Shown here piece after piece: positions 52,924 to 62,196 of a DNA stretch of 64,000 nt. A program made the position numbers and the translations under genes. How positions within the stretch are numbered: position 1 is the stretch's first letter; every line of letters begins with the position of its first letter. This stretch comes from CADCWK01 sp035944555. GTDB lineage: Bacteria > Chloroflexota > Chloroflexia > Thermomicrobiales > UBA6265. The notes below the pieces were generated by a model. The model made no database searches. It saw only the letters and a list, made by a program, of their open reading frames with translations, and was not told the origin of the DNA. The stretch covers positions 1 to 64,000 of the forward strand of contig DASZAY010000022.1 in NCBI GenBank assembly GCA_035944555.1, written 5' to 3'.

Positions 52924-55044
52924 TCAGTCCACCTGGCCCGCTCCATCGCAGGCATTGATGATCGCGTGGGGACCGGGCGAATCCTCCTGCCCGGACAATC
53001 GCGCGGGGATCGACTCACCGGTCGCCGGTTCGCGAACCGTGACGACGACGTCGTATGAGCCGGTTGTCCGGCCGTGCGGCAGCTGGTAATCGACGCTGGC
53101 CGTGCTTATCGCACCTGGTGCGGGCGCCGGAACGAGCGTCGTCTGCAACGCGATCGGCTCCAACCCGTCTTCCCGCGGAACGAGCTGGACTTCCACGGCA
53201 TGCGCCCCACCGAAGTTCGGCCCGGTCTGGACATAGAGGTCCAGGCGGCGCTGATTCGGGCTATCGCCATCCACCCTGATGCTCTGATCGCGATAGGTTA
53301 GGAGCGTCGCGTCATCGCCGAAGTTCCAGCGACACGTCAGCCCGTCAACCAGCTCGGGGGGCGGTGGGATCGCCCGTAGGTCGTAGACGTGGGCAAAGGC
53401 GACGCCGTCGACCCGGGCGGTGTGGACGGGTTCGTACCGGCTGGCCTGATGCTGCATCACCGGGTTGAGATCACGGATCCACTGCGGTAGGTAGGAAACG
53501 TAGTAGTCGGTCGTCGCCCACTGGTCGATCCCCGTCGGACCGCCGTCGAGTTCGGAGTTCAGGACCGTCACGGTTTCCGGCATCAGATACAGCATGGTGA
53601 CATTGTTGTTCTGGCTCCGGACGGTGGCGTGCGTCCCGCCGGGCTGGGCGACGATGAACGCGGCTGCCTGGTCCAGTCCTTCCCCCGCCCCGATCTGCAA
53701 TCCGGTCTCCGCCGCGCTGATCCCGCCCCGGATCGGGTTGTAGTAGTCCAGCCCGTAGGCCCGGTCCGACCAGGCCGCGCCACCCTGGGCGACGAGCAGC
53801 ACGGTGACGGCTGTCGTGGCGAGCACCTCCCGTGAGTGAGGGCGCACCTCCCAGAGCAGCCGGACGAGCCCGATCCACCCGATGGCGGCGAGCAGATCCA
53901 GGGGCGGAAAGACCGGCAGGATGTAGCGGTCGAACTTCTTGGCGCCGGCCGTCATGAGCCCGCCGTAGAGCAGGAGGAACGACGCGACGATCAGGAGCGG
54001 CGCCCGGAAACCCACGGGCAGGAAGGTGCGGGGCCGGACGATGGCACCACCAAGCAGGACGAAGAGTCCGATCAGCACGACCGGCGTCATCCTCCAGAGG
54101 ATGGCGTCCGGGTAGAAGGTCCAGCCGGGGTCGCCCATGTGGACCTGCCCGGCGTAGAAGGTTGGCAGCTCGTGCCCGGCTGATGCGGCGTTGGCGACGT
54201 AGTCCCAGAAGTTCCCCAGCGTCGCGACCGGGGCAACGATGAGTGCCGGCAACAGCGCCAGCGTGGTCACGGCGGACGCGGCGAGCCAGGCAGCGAGCGG
54301 GCGAACGGCGGAGCGGGCGGCCGCCCGGACGGTCGTCCGGCGCCGGAGGACGGCGACGAGCGGCGGCCCGATGATCACCGCGACGGCGACGACGCCCAGC
54401 ACACCGGCGGTGAACCGGCTCATCCAGGCCAGCGCCGACAGCGCACCCGCCAGCGCCCACCAGCGTGCTGGCCGGTCCCGCGCCCACCCAGCCGCGGCGA
54501 TCGCGAGGACCGCGGCGAAGGACGCCACCGTGACCAGGCCGTCGATGTGCAGCATCCGGTCGTAGCCGATCAGAAACGGCTCGAAGCAGATCAGCCCGGA
54601 GGTTGTCGCCGCGACGGCCCAGCCGAAGAGGCGCCACATCAGCCAGGCCGCGACGAGCAACAGCGCCGCCTGCATCAGCAGCTTGACCGTCCGGGCCGTG
54701 ACGAGCAGCATCATCGGATCGTGGCCCAGATCCCGGAGCACCACGTCGACGCGATGGAACGGGACGGGGTCGGCGTGGAGCGCCGGGTAGTCCGGAATCC
54801 GGACGACGTACGCCAGCACCCCGGCCAGCAGGGTAGTCGCGCCGGGGTGGGGGAGCTGGTAGGTCATCGTCAGATTGCCGTGGGCCACGCCGGTGTAGAC
54901 GTTGGCGGCGCCGCCCAGCCAGTCCGCCTCGTCTGTCTGGATCATGCGATCCAGGCTGGTCAGCCGCGGGCCGAGGTAGGCGGCGAGCAGGACCAGCACG
55001 ACGAGCGCGACGCGGACGGCGTGAGGCAGATGACGCGGGCGCAT
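52924..55044 (-). CDS. Multi-spanning GT-C glycosyltransferase-like membrane protein
   Basis: 706 residues. About 11-12 membrane segments in the first 430 residues. The first outside loop has the acidic motif MIQTDEADWLGGAANVY, which fits the catalytic DE of GT39/GT83-type (PMT/ArnT-like) enzymes that use polyprenyl-phosphate sugars. FDRYILPVFPPLDLLAAIGW is another family-like stretch. The C-terminal 270 residues form an extracytoplasmic domain with beta-rich parts (RRLDLYVQTGPNFGG). It may glycosylate a surface protein or lipid; donor and acceptor unknown. Divergent from the sulfatase gene. Confidence 0.75.
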   Translation of the reverse strand: MRPRHLPHAVRVALVVLVLLAAYLGPRLTSLDRMIQTDEADWLGGAANVYTGVAHGNLTMTYQLPHPGATTLLAGVLAYVVRIPDYPALHADPVPFHRVDVVLRDLGHDPMMLLVTARTVKLLMQAALLLVAAWLMWRLFGWAVAATTSGLICFEPFLIGYDRMLHIDGLVTVASFAAVLAIAAAGWARDRPARWWALAGALSALAWMSRFTAGVLGVVAVAVIIGPPLVAVLRRRTTVRAAARSAVRPLAAWLAASAVTTLALLPALIVAPVATLGNFWDYVANAASAGHELPTFYAGQVHMGDPGWTFYPDAILWRMTPVVLIGLFVLLGGAIVRPRTFLPVGFRAPLLIVASFLLLYGGLMTAGAKKFDRYILPVFPPLDLLAAIGWIGLVRLLWEVRPHSREVLATTAVTVLLVAQGGAAWSDRAYGLDYYNPIRGGISAAETGLQIGAGEGLDQAAAFIVAQPGGTHATVRSQNNNVTMLYLMPETVTVLNSELDGGPTGIDQWATTDYYVSYLPQWIRDLNPVMQHQASRYEPVHTARVDGVAFAHVYDLRAIPPPPELVDGLTCRWNFGDDATLLTYRDQSIRVDGDSPNQRRLDLYVQTGPNFGGAHAVEVQLVPREDGLEPIALQTTLVPAPAPGAISTASVDYQLPHGRTTGSYDVVVTVREPATGESIPARLSGQEDSPGPHAIINACDGAGQVD

Positions 55045-55408
55045 GGCGAGGGCTCCGATCGACAGGTAGAGCGATCATCGGATCAGGAGCCATCGAACAT
55101 GGACGGCAGAGGACGCCTCGCCGCGTCAGGACGTGAGTACCAGACCAGGTTCACCCTTGACAAGCTTCAGCATGTGCCCGGCGTCGCTCCAAGGCGCGTC
55201 CTCATCCCCGACAGCGGGCAGATGGTCCTGCCTGCTGCGGTCGCAGTGCGCCGGGGATCCACCGCAGCGCAGCGGTCAGCGAACACAGGCGAGTGGTAGT
55301 CACGGGGCCTTCCGACAGCGCGGCGGCCCCTGCCTGATCCCGGTACACTCGTGGTCGCCCGATGCCGGGCACGCCCACCGCCGGGCCGAGAGGGGAGGCT
55401 CCCTGCCA
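55045..55408. other. Divergent promoter region
   Basis: About 360 bp between the membrane glycosyltransferase (minus) and the sulfatase (plus). TTGACA at about 55155 is a possible -35 element without a clear -10. No gene is supported. Confidence 0.4.
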
Positions 55409-56932
55409 ATGACCGATCTCCCGACCGCCGTCCCATCGCCAGGGACCAACATCCTCGTCCTCGTCACCGACCAGCACCGGACCGACACGCTCGGCTGCTA
55501 CGGCAACGACGCGGTCGACACACCCGCGCTGGACGGCCTGGCGGCGGCCGGGACGCGGTTCGACCGCGCCTTCACCCCCAGCGCGATCTGCACGCCCGCC
55601 CGCGCCTCACTCGTCACCGGCGTCTGGCCGGCCCGGCACAAGCTCCTGGCCAACTTCGAGCGCAACGTCGGCTACATCGAGGAACTGGACGACACCTTCC
55701 CGTCGTTCGCCTATCCGCTGCGCGAGGCCGGATACCGGGCGGGACACATCGGCAAGTGGCACGTCGGGCGGGAGCGTGGCCCCAAGGACTTCGGCTTCGA
55801 GGGCACGCACTTCCCCGGCTGGTCCAACCCGGTCCGCCATCCGGAGTACGTCGCCTGGCTGCAGGAGCGCGGCTACCCGCCCTACGCGATCTCCGACGAG
55901 GTCCGCCCGACGTTTCCGAACGGCCAGCCCGGCAACCTGCTCTCCGCCGTCCTGGAGCAGCCGGCCGAAGCGACGTTCGAGGCGTTCCTCGCTGACCGCG
56001 CCATCGAGCGACTGCGGGAATGGGCAGCCGGTGCCCGGGACGGCAGCGCGCCGTTCTATCTCGGCGTCCACTGGTTCGGCCCGCACCTGCCCTACATCGT
56101 CCCGCGCGAGTATCACGAGCGGTACCGGTCCGGGACGATCGACCTGCCAGCGAGCATGTCCGAGACCTTCGCCGGCAAGCCCCGCGTCCAGGCGGAGTAC
56201 GCCGCCCACTGGGGCGCCGATACCCTCACCGCCGACCAGTGGCGTGAGTTGATCGCGTCGTACTGGGGCTACGTCACGCTGATCGACGAGCAGATCGGCC
56301 GGGTACTCGATGCCGTGCGCGAGCTCGGGTTGTGGGATACAACCGCGGTCCTGTTCTCGGCCGACCACGGCGAGTTCACCGGCTCGCACCGCCTGAATGA
56401 CAAGGGGCCGGCCATGTACGACGACATCTACCAGGTGCCGTTCCTCGCCCGGGTCCCCGGAGCGCCACCCGGCCGGGCCGAGGGGCGGTTCGCCTCATTC
56501 ATGGACATCCCGGCGACGGTGCTGGACCTCGCTGGCGTGCCTGTCCCCGCCCACTATGACAGTCGCTCGTTGCTGCCGCTGATCCGCGACGATTCTGGCG
56601 TGGACTGGCCCGACGAGATCTACGCCGAGTTCCACGGCCACCACTTCCCCTACCCGCAGCGGATGATCCGGACGGAGCGGTACAAGCTGGTCGTCAACCC
56701 ATCGGACACCAATGAGCTGTACGACCTCGTCGCCGATCCGGACGAGCTGACCAACCGGTTCCATGACCCGGACCCGGCGTTCGCTGAGGTCCGGCGCGAC
56801 CTGATGACGCGCCTCTACGAGGAGCTCCGACGGCGGGTCGACAACTTCTACCACTGGATGACGACGATGGAGGACGTCGGCGGCAAGACCTACGACGCCT
56901 CACTGAGCGACCTCGACCGGCCGCGCGGGTGA
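55409..56932 (+). CDS. Type I sulfatase (formylglycine-dependent)
   Basis: 507 residues, alkaline-phosphatase superfamily. N-terminal metal site LVLVTDQHRTDTLGCYG, the formylglycine signature AICTPARASLVTG (Cys in CxPxR, converted by a sulfatase-maturing enzyme not present here), HIGKWHVG, HWFGPHLPY, and the second metal motif FSADHGEFTGSHRLNDKGPA. No signal peptide is visible, so it is probably cytoplasmic. Removes sulfate esters, likely from sugars given the GH51 gene that follows in the same direction. ATG 55409 follows GAGAGGGGAGG. Confidence 0.92.
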   Translation: MTDLPTAVPSPGTNILVLVTDQHRTDTLGCYGNDAVDTPALDGLAAAGTRFDRAFTPSAICTPARASLVTGVWPARHKLLANFERNVGYIEELDDTFPSFAYPLREAGYRAGHIGKWHVGRERGPKDFGFEGTHFPGWSNPVRHPEYVAWLQERGYPPYAISDEVRPTFPNGQPGNLLSAVLEQPAEATFEAFLADRAIERLREWAAGARDGSAPFYLGVHWFGPHLPYIVPREYHERYRSGTIDLPASMSETFAGKPRVQAEYAAHWGADTLTADQWRELIASYWGYVTLIDEQIGRVLDAVRELGLWDTTAVLFSADHGEFTGSHRLNDKGPAMYDDIYQVPFLARVPGAPPGRAEGRFASFMDIPATVLDLAGVPVPAHYDSRSLLPLIRDDSGVDWPDEIYAEFHGHHFPYPQRMIRTERYKLVVNPSDTNELYDLVADPDELTNRFHDPDPAFAEVRRDLMTRLYEELRRRVDNFYHWMTTMEDVGGKTYDASLSDLDRPRG

Positions 56933-57116
56933 TCCCATGGGCGCCTGGACCCCTCGCCGATTCCCAGACCAAAGTCCCGGGGCTCATCAGGGTGTAGCGG
57001 CGGCCCGACCGTACCTGAGACGAGGATATCAACCGGACGAGCGATCCTCCCCGCAACCTCCCTGAGCCCGGGCGCTTCAGCCCCGGGACCACCGGCCGAT
57101 GCGCCATAGAGGCCAT

Positions 57117-58769
57117 ATGCTCCCTCGCCCTACTGCCCACATCGATATCCACCCCAACGACGGGATCGGCCGGGTCGACCCGGAAATCTACGGGCACTTT
57201 CTCGAGAGCGCCTTCTTCGGCAACATCGAGGGCGGCGTGTTCGACGAGGGGTCGCCGTTGGCCCACGCCGGCCCCGGTCCACTGGCCGGTGCCCGGGAGG
57301 ACGTGATCGCCGCCTGCCGGGAACTTGGCGTGCCGATCGTCCGCTGGCCGGGCGGCAACTTCACCTCGTCGTACCGGTGGCAGGACGGTATCGGTCCACG
57401 CGACGACCGACCCCGGCGGCTGGATCTCAACTGGGGCGGCGAGGAAAGCAACCGGTTCGGGACCGACGAGTTCCTGGCGTGGTGCGAGGCCATCGGCGCC
57501 AAGCCCTACCTCGCTCACTCCGCCCGCGACGTCGAGGATGCCGCCCGCTGGGTGGAATACACCAACTACCGCGGCGACACGGAGATGACCCGTCAGCGGC
57601 GGTCCAATGGCCGGGCGGAGCCGTGGCGGGTCCGGACATGGGGCGTCGGCAACGAGGTCTACGGGTCGTGGCAGATGGGCCAGCGGTCGGCCCGGCGCTA
57701 CGCCGAAGACGCCCGTGAGCACGCCCGGTTCATGCGGCGGGTTGACCCGGCGATCCGGACGGTGGGCGTCGGCTGGGAGCGGGAGGAGTGGACCCGCCCC
57801 GTGCTGGAGGTCGCCGGCCGCGACCTCGACCTGCTCTCGATCCATCTCTACGGCGGCTCGGGTCACCTGTACGCCCCGGGAGACGACCGCGATCACTTCG
57901 CCGCGATCGTCTCGCAGGCTGTCCACGTCGAGCGCGAACTGCTGGCCTACGCCGACATGGTCGCCGAACTGAGCGAGCGGTCGGGACTGGAGAGGCCGCC
58001 CAGGCTGGCGTTCGACGAGTGGAACATGCGCCATCTCGAGCCAACCGACTGGCCCGAACCCGAGCGTGGCGACCGGGGCGGAATCGCCCCGCGTGACGAG
58101 TCGGCGATGCGCATGAGCGGTGACGGACCGCGGCGCTACCGGGTCAACCGCTACAGCCCGCGCACCCTGGCCGACGCGCTGTACTATGCCGGCGTCTTCC
58201 ACGCGATGCAGCGGATGAGTGGTCACACGGCGGCGGTGACGATGGCCAACACCGTCAACCTGGTCAATGCCAACGGGCTGCTGGAGGTGCGCCCCGGCGG
58301 GCTGGTTCGGAGCGCGACGTACCACGTCTGGTCACTCATGCAGCATCAGACCGGACCGATCGCCGTCCGCGCCACCGTCGAGGCCCCTGGTGTCATCCGG
58401 TCGATCACACGCGATCCGCACCCGCTCCCGGATGGGTCGTTCCCGAGTCGTCCCGGTTACGTCCCCTACCTCGATGTCTCGGCCACCCGGTCGGCCGACG
58501 GCACGCGGCTCCACCTCTCGGTGATCAACCGCGACCCGTCGCGCCCGATCACCGCGCGGCTGACCGTCGACGGTGCGACCGATCGCCTGCCCGCGATGGC
58601 CGACGTCCACGAGCTCGGCGCCGACACCGGCGGTCTGCTCGATCACAACACGATGGACCGGCCGGACGTCATCGGCGTCCGGTCGCATCCACGGGTCCCG
58701 CTGGGCGAGGGCGGAACCTATCCGTTTCCCCCGCACAGTGTGTCCGTCCTGACCTTCGCCATGGGCTGA
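57117..58769 (+). CDS. Alpha-L-arabinofuranosidase (GH51)
   Basis: 550 residues, cytoplasmic (no signal). The N-terminus IDIHPNDGIGRVDPEIYGHF and VRWPGGNFTSSYRWQDGIG are typical of GH51. The acid/base glutamate lies in TWGVGNEVYGSW and the nucleophile in LAFDEWNM. A C-terminal beta domain (LHLSVINRDPSRPITARLTV) follows. Releases arabinofuranose from arabinan or arabinoxylan fragments. ATG 57117 or an in-frame ATG at 57099. About 180 nt downstream of the sulfatase gene, suggesting shared use on a sulfated or plant-derived glycan. Confidence 0.92.
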   Translation: MLPRPTAHIDIHPNDGIGRVDPEIYGHFLESAFFGNIEGGVFDEGSPLAHAGPGPLAGAREDVIAACRELGVPIVRWPGGNFTSSYRWQDGIGPRDDRPRRLDLNWGGEESNRFGTDEFLAWCEAIGAKPYLAHSARDVEDAARWVEYTNYRGDTEMTRQRRSNGRAEPWRVRTWGVGNEVYGSWQMGQRSARRYAEDAREHARFMRRVDPAIRTVGVGWEREEWTRPVLEVAGRDLDLLSIHLYGGSGHLYAPGDDRDHFAAIVSQAVHVERELLAYADMVAELSERSGLERPPRLAFDEWNMRHLEPTDWPEPERGDRGGIAPRDESAMRMSGDGPRRYRVNRYSPRTLADALYYAGVFHAMQRMSGHTAAVTMANTVNLVNANGLLEVRPGGLVRSATYHVWSLMQHQTGPIAVRATVEAPGVIRSITRDPHPLPDGSFPSRPGYVPYLDVSATRSADGTRLHLSVINRDPSRPITARLTVDGATDRLPAMADVHELGADTGGLLDHNTMDRPDVIGVRSHPRVPLGEGGTYPFPPHSVSVLTFAMG

Positions 58770-58782
58770 GCCGACACGGCGA

Positions 58783-59913
58783 TCAGTGGTCGTCGACGCG
58801 GGTAGGATCGGCCTCCTCGGCGCCCATCATGCCGCTGTCCATGTCGCCCATCATCATGTCGGCGATCGCGTGCTCACGGCGACGGTCCTCCGGCGAGAGC
58901 GTCGCGGCGCAGGGCGTCCCGAACCGGGGCTGGGCAAACGGCAGGTGCGTGTCGCCGCGGGCGAGGATGTGAGACCCGTTGGTCATCCCCGTCTCCGGAT
59001 CGGCCGGCACGTCGCCGCCCCACTGCGTGAACGAGCGGGCGTTGCAGTAGTGGCCGACGAACGACCGGCGGAAGCGGTCGGGCGTGATGTTCTTCTTGCT
59101 GCGGTGCAGGATATGGCCACCGAAGAACACCACGTCCCCCGCGCTCGCCGCCGCCAGCAGGTGCGGATAGCGGTCGGCGATCCGGGACAGGTCGTTCTGC
59201 TCATCGTCCGGGTTGCTCACGCCGCTGACCGCATGGATATCAGCGACGTGCGTGTCGCCGTACCCATAGCCGGAATGCGGCGGATAAACGGGCTCGTGCT
59301 GCGAGCCGGACGCAAACCACATCGCGCCGTTGTGCTCGTCGCAGTCGTCGATCGCCACCCAGGCGCCACAGAGCGTGTCGGCGTGAGTGGGGATGTAGAA
59401 CGAGTCCTGGTGCCAGCCCTGCCCGGGCTTGCCCGGCCCCTTCAGGAACAGCATCGACTGGAGCGCCAGCACGTCCGGGCCGATCAGGACCTGGAGCACG
59501 TCCAGCACGCGCGGATGGAGCAGGTAGCGCTCGTGGAGTTCCAGCTGGCGGTGGAGCATGTGGATCCGGAGGAAGTAGTCCGCCTTCTCCTCCGGTGAGA
59601 GGTCGGCCGGCGGCGCGGCCAGCCGCTGGGTGCTGACACCGCGATCGCCGGTCGTATCGCGCCGCTCCATCTCCTCGCCCGCCTGCTCCGGCAGCCGGCC
59701 CTGCATCAGGTCCTCGGTATGCCGGCGCAGCTCGACGACCTCATCGGCGCTGAGCAGCCCGCGGACGACGAGAAAGCCGTCCCGTCGGAAGGCGGTGTAC
59801 TCGGCGACGGAGACGCGGTACGGCTCGCGCCCCCCAGATGCGGGCGGCGCGGGGCGCGCTGGCGGGTTGATGGTGACGGCTCGCGGGGCATCGGTGACGG
59901 CCATCGGGGTCAT
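58783..59913 (-). CDS. Phytanoyl-CoA dioxygenase (PhyH) family protein
   Basis: 376 residues, Fe(II)/2-oxoglutarate dioxygenase. The iron ligands are His and Asp in GWHQDSFYI and the distal His in FFGGHILHRSKKN, with RRSFVGHYCNA downstream carrying the oxoglutarate-binding Arg. The N-terminus YTAFRRDGFLVVRGLLSADE is typical of the family. The C-terminal Met-rich tail (DMMMGDMDSGMMG) is unusual. Hydroxylates an unknown small molecule. Convergent with the GH51 gene, 13 nt apart. Confidence 0.88.
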   Translation of the reverse strand: MTPMAVTDAPRAVTINPPARPAPPASGGREPYRVSVAEYTAFRRDGFLVVRGLLSADEVVELRRHTEDLMQGRLPEQAGEEMERRDTTGDRGVSTQRLAAPPADLSPEEKADYFLRIHMLHRQLELHERYLLHPRVLDVLQVLIGPDVLALQSMLFLKGPGKPGQGWHQDSFYIPTHADTLCGAWVAIDDCDEHNGAMWFASGSQHEPVYPPHSGYGYGDTHVADIHAVSGVSNPDDEQNDLSRIADRYPHLLAAASAGDVVFFGGHILHRSKKNITPDRFRRSFVGHYCNARSFTQWGGDVPADPETGMTNGSHILARGDTHLPFAQPRFGTPCAATLSPEDRRREHAIADMMMGDMDSGMMGAEEADPTRVDDH

Positions 59914-60056
59914 AGGGACACCTCACTCGTGCGGCGCCAGCCCCTTCGTCGGACCAGCGACTAATCCGGCCGGATTCGTCCCGGCACGCACGCGCACGAG
60001 TGTATCAATCCTCTCCCCGGGCAGGGGCGGCCTGTTCCTCAGCTCCCGCTACCCGA

Positions 60057-62009
60057 CTACGCCGGCTTGTGTCCACTGCCGACCATCGCCGCCTGCCGCT
60101 CGCCGCGCGCCGTACCCCGCGCCCAGGTCGAGCGTTGGACGACCGGCAGCTGGAGCGCCCGCTCGCGGTCCAGGTCCAGGTTTCCGATGTGGAGCGAGAT
60201 CGGCGCCTGAACCCACTTGTAGATGTTCTGCAGGAACAGCCGGGTGAACTTATCGACGTGCCCAGTCAGCGCCTCGGCGCCCCACTCCGGGAACATGTCG
60301 GCCAGCACCTCGGTGATCTCGTCCGGCTGCAGCTTCTCGTAGGCGAACAGGTGGAAACAGGCGTCCAGCACCGGGAACGGCATCAGCTCGTGCTCGCCGC
60401 GCTGGTCGTCGGCCAGCTCCGGACCAGCCGGCGACGCCAGCACCATCGCGATGCCCTCGTACCCGGTCGTCTCGGCGAGGTAATCCAGCAGGTAGTTGAC
60501 GACCGTCTTGGGCACGTTCGCCAGCACGCCGAGCCCGCCAGTCAGGTCGCCGGCGATCGTCGTGTAGCCCACGGCCCGCTCGCTCATGTTGCCCGTCTGG
60601 AGGTACAGCCCGCTCGCGCTGTTGGACCAGTTCCACATCCGCTGGGCCCGGATCCGCGCCTGGATGTTCTGGCGCGTCAGTTCCGTCACCGGCTGGTTCG
60701 GTCCCAGCATCTCGGTCACCGCGGCGATCTCGCGCTCGTGCGCCTCGTGGATCGGGATCGTCTCCAGCGGCACGCCGAGGTCCTGGCAGATCTGCGCCGC
60801 CGCGCTCTTCGTCGCGTCGGTGTTGTGGCGCGACGGCATCGTGAACGCCTTGAGCAGCGCGCCCGGGTCGTTCGGAGAGACGCGGCGGGCATAGCGGTGC
60901 GCGACCAGGAGGGTCAGCAGCGAGTCGCGACCACCCGAGAGCGCCACGCCAATCTGGCGGAAGGCACCAAGCTTCTCGTAGTAATCACCGATCCCGAGGG
61001 CCAGCGCGTCGAGAATCTCCTCGCAGAGGAGTTCCCGGGCGGTCGGCCGGGGAGTGTCGTCCGGGAGGAAGAACGAGCGGTGGGCCGGGAACGGGTAGCG
61101 CAGCCGGGCACGACCGCTCGACGTGTCCAGGATTTCGGACCCGTAGGCGAGCGTCGGGACCAGGGTATGGGTGCTGGCGTAGTCACGCTGATCGTCACGC
61201 CAGGTCGTGTTCTCGGTCCGGAGGCGGAGCGTCCGGTCGAGGTCGATGGTCGTTGCGGCGAACCCGTTGACGAAGCGCGGCGCATCCAGCAACCGCTTGC
61301 CGTTCTGGGAGATGAAGCCGCCACCGTCGAAGATAATCGCGTCGTTGGCGCCCAGCATGTTGGCGTAGGCGTAGGTGACCTGGTGATCGGCGGCGCGGGT
61401 GGCGACCAGTTCCTCGCGGGTGGCGTGGATGCCGACCCGGTAGACCGACGCCGAGACATTGGCGATCAGTTCCGCTCCGGAGTACGCCCGCCGCCGGACT
61501 GGCCCGTCGGTACTCCAGAAGTCTTCGCAGACTTCGGCGGCCAGTGTCCCGAAGTCGAACCGGAACAGATAGTCCCCAAAGGGCACGCCGCGGTGCGAGC
61601 CGTGCTGACCTGGCAGGCCGCGGGTGAAGACGCGCTGCTCGTAGTAGACGTTGTAGGTCGGCAGCTTCTCCTTGGGGACGATCCCGAGGATGCGGCCGGC
61701 CGCGACCACCGCGGCGCAGTTGTAGCGAAGCCCCTGCTCGGCAATGGTCACGCCCAGGACCGAGACGAGGTCGAGATCGGCCGTCTCGGCGGCGAACCGC
61801 TGCAGCTCCGTCCACTGCCCCTCGACGAAGCCGTGCCACTGGGGCAGGTCCTCCGGAGCGTACCCGCCGACCGCCTGCTCGGGGAACACCCCGACGGTCA
61901 CGTCATCAGCCGCCATCTCGCGCGCCCGGGCGATGGCCTGGTCAATATTGCCAGCGAAGTCGCCGACGGTGGAGTTGATGGACGCGAGGCCGATCCGGAC
62001 GAGGCGCAT
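60057..62009 (-). CDS. nadE: Glutamine-dependent NAD+ synthetase
   Basis: 650 residues with two domains. The N-terminal nitrilase-like glutaminase has the Glu-Lys-Cys triad in VFPEQAVGGY, VPKEKLPTYNVYYEQRVF and AAEVCEDFWS. The C-terminal synthetase has the PP-loop GVALSGGRDSLLTLLV, NIQARIRAQRMWNWSNSAS and LYLQTGNMSERAVGYTTIAG followed by D. It converts deamido-NAD to NAD using glutamine-derived ammonia, the last step of NAD biosynthesis. Length and order are normal. Monocistronic. Confidence 0.95.
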   Translation of the reverse strand: MRLVRIGLASINSTVGDFAGNIDQAIARAREMAADDVTVGVFPEQAVGGYAPEDLPQWHGFVEGQWTELQRFAAETADLDLVSVLGVTIAEQGLRYNCAAVVAAGRILGIVPKEKLPTYNVYYEQRVFTRGLPGQHGSHRGVPFGDYLFRFDFGTLAAEVCEDFWSTDGPVRRRAYSGAELIANVSASVYRVGIHATREELVATRAADHQVTYAYANMLGANDAIIFDGGGFISQNGKRLLDAPRFVNGFAATTIDLDRTLRLRTENTTWRDDQRDYASTHTLVPTLAYGSEILDTSSGRARLRYPFPAHRSFFLPDDTPRPTARELLCEEILDALALGIGDYYEKLGAFRQIGVALSGGRDSLLTLLVAHRYARRVSPNDPGALLKAFTMPSRHNTDATKSAAAQICQDLGVPLETIPIHEAHEREIAAVTEMLGPNQPVTELTRQNIQARIRAQRMWNWSNSASGLYLQTGNMSERAVGYTTIAGDLTGGLGVLANVPKTVVNYLLDYLAETTGYEGIAMVLASPAGPELADDQRGEHELMPFPVLDACFHLFAYEKLQPDEITEVLADMFPEWGAEALTGHVDKFTRLFLQNIYKWVQAPISLHIGNLDLDRERALQLPVVQRSTWARGTARGERQAAMVGSGHKPA

Positions 62010-62196
62010 GGTGAATACTCCCGGAGAGACTGCGGCGGCGGGCGAAGATGTCCACCCGAAATGTCACCTGGAAGTGTACGGGACCGGTCGAATGGTCAGC
62101 GCTGTTCATCGATGCCGACCGCCCGGCCCCGCACCCGACGGGGTGTTGTGGCCGGTAAGATGGGAAGACGAGCGACCACCTCCGGAGGGAACAGCC

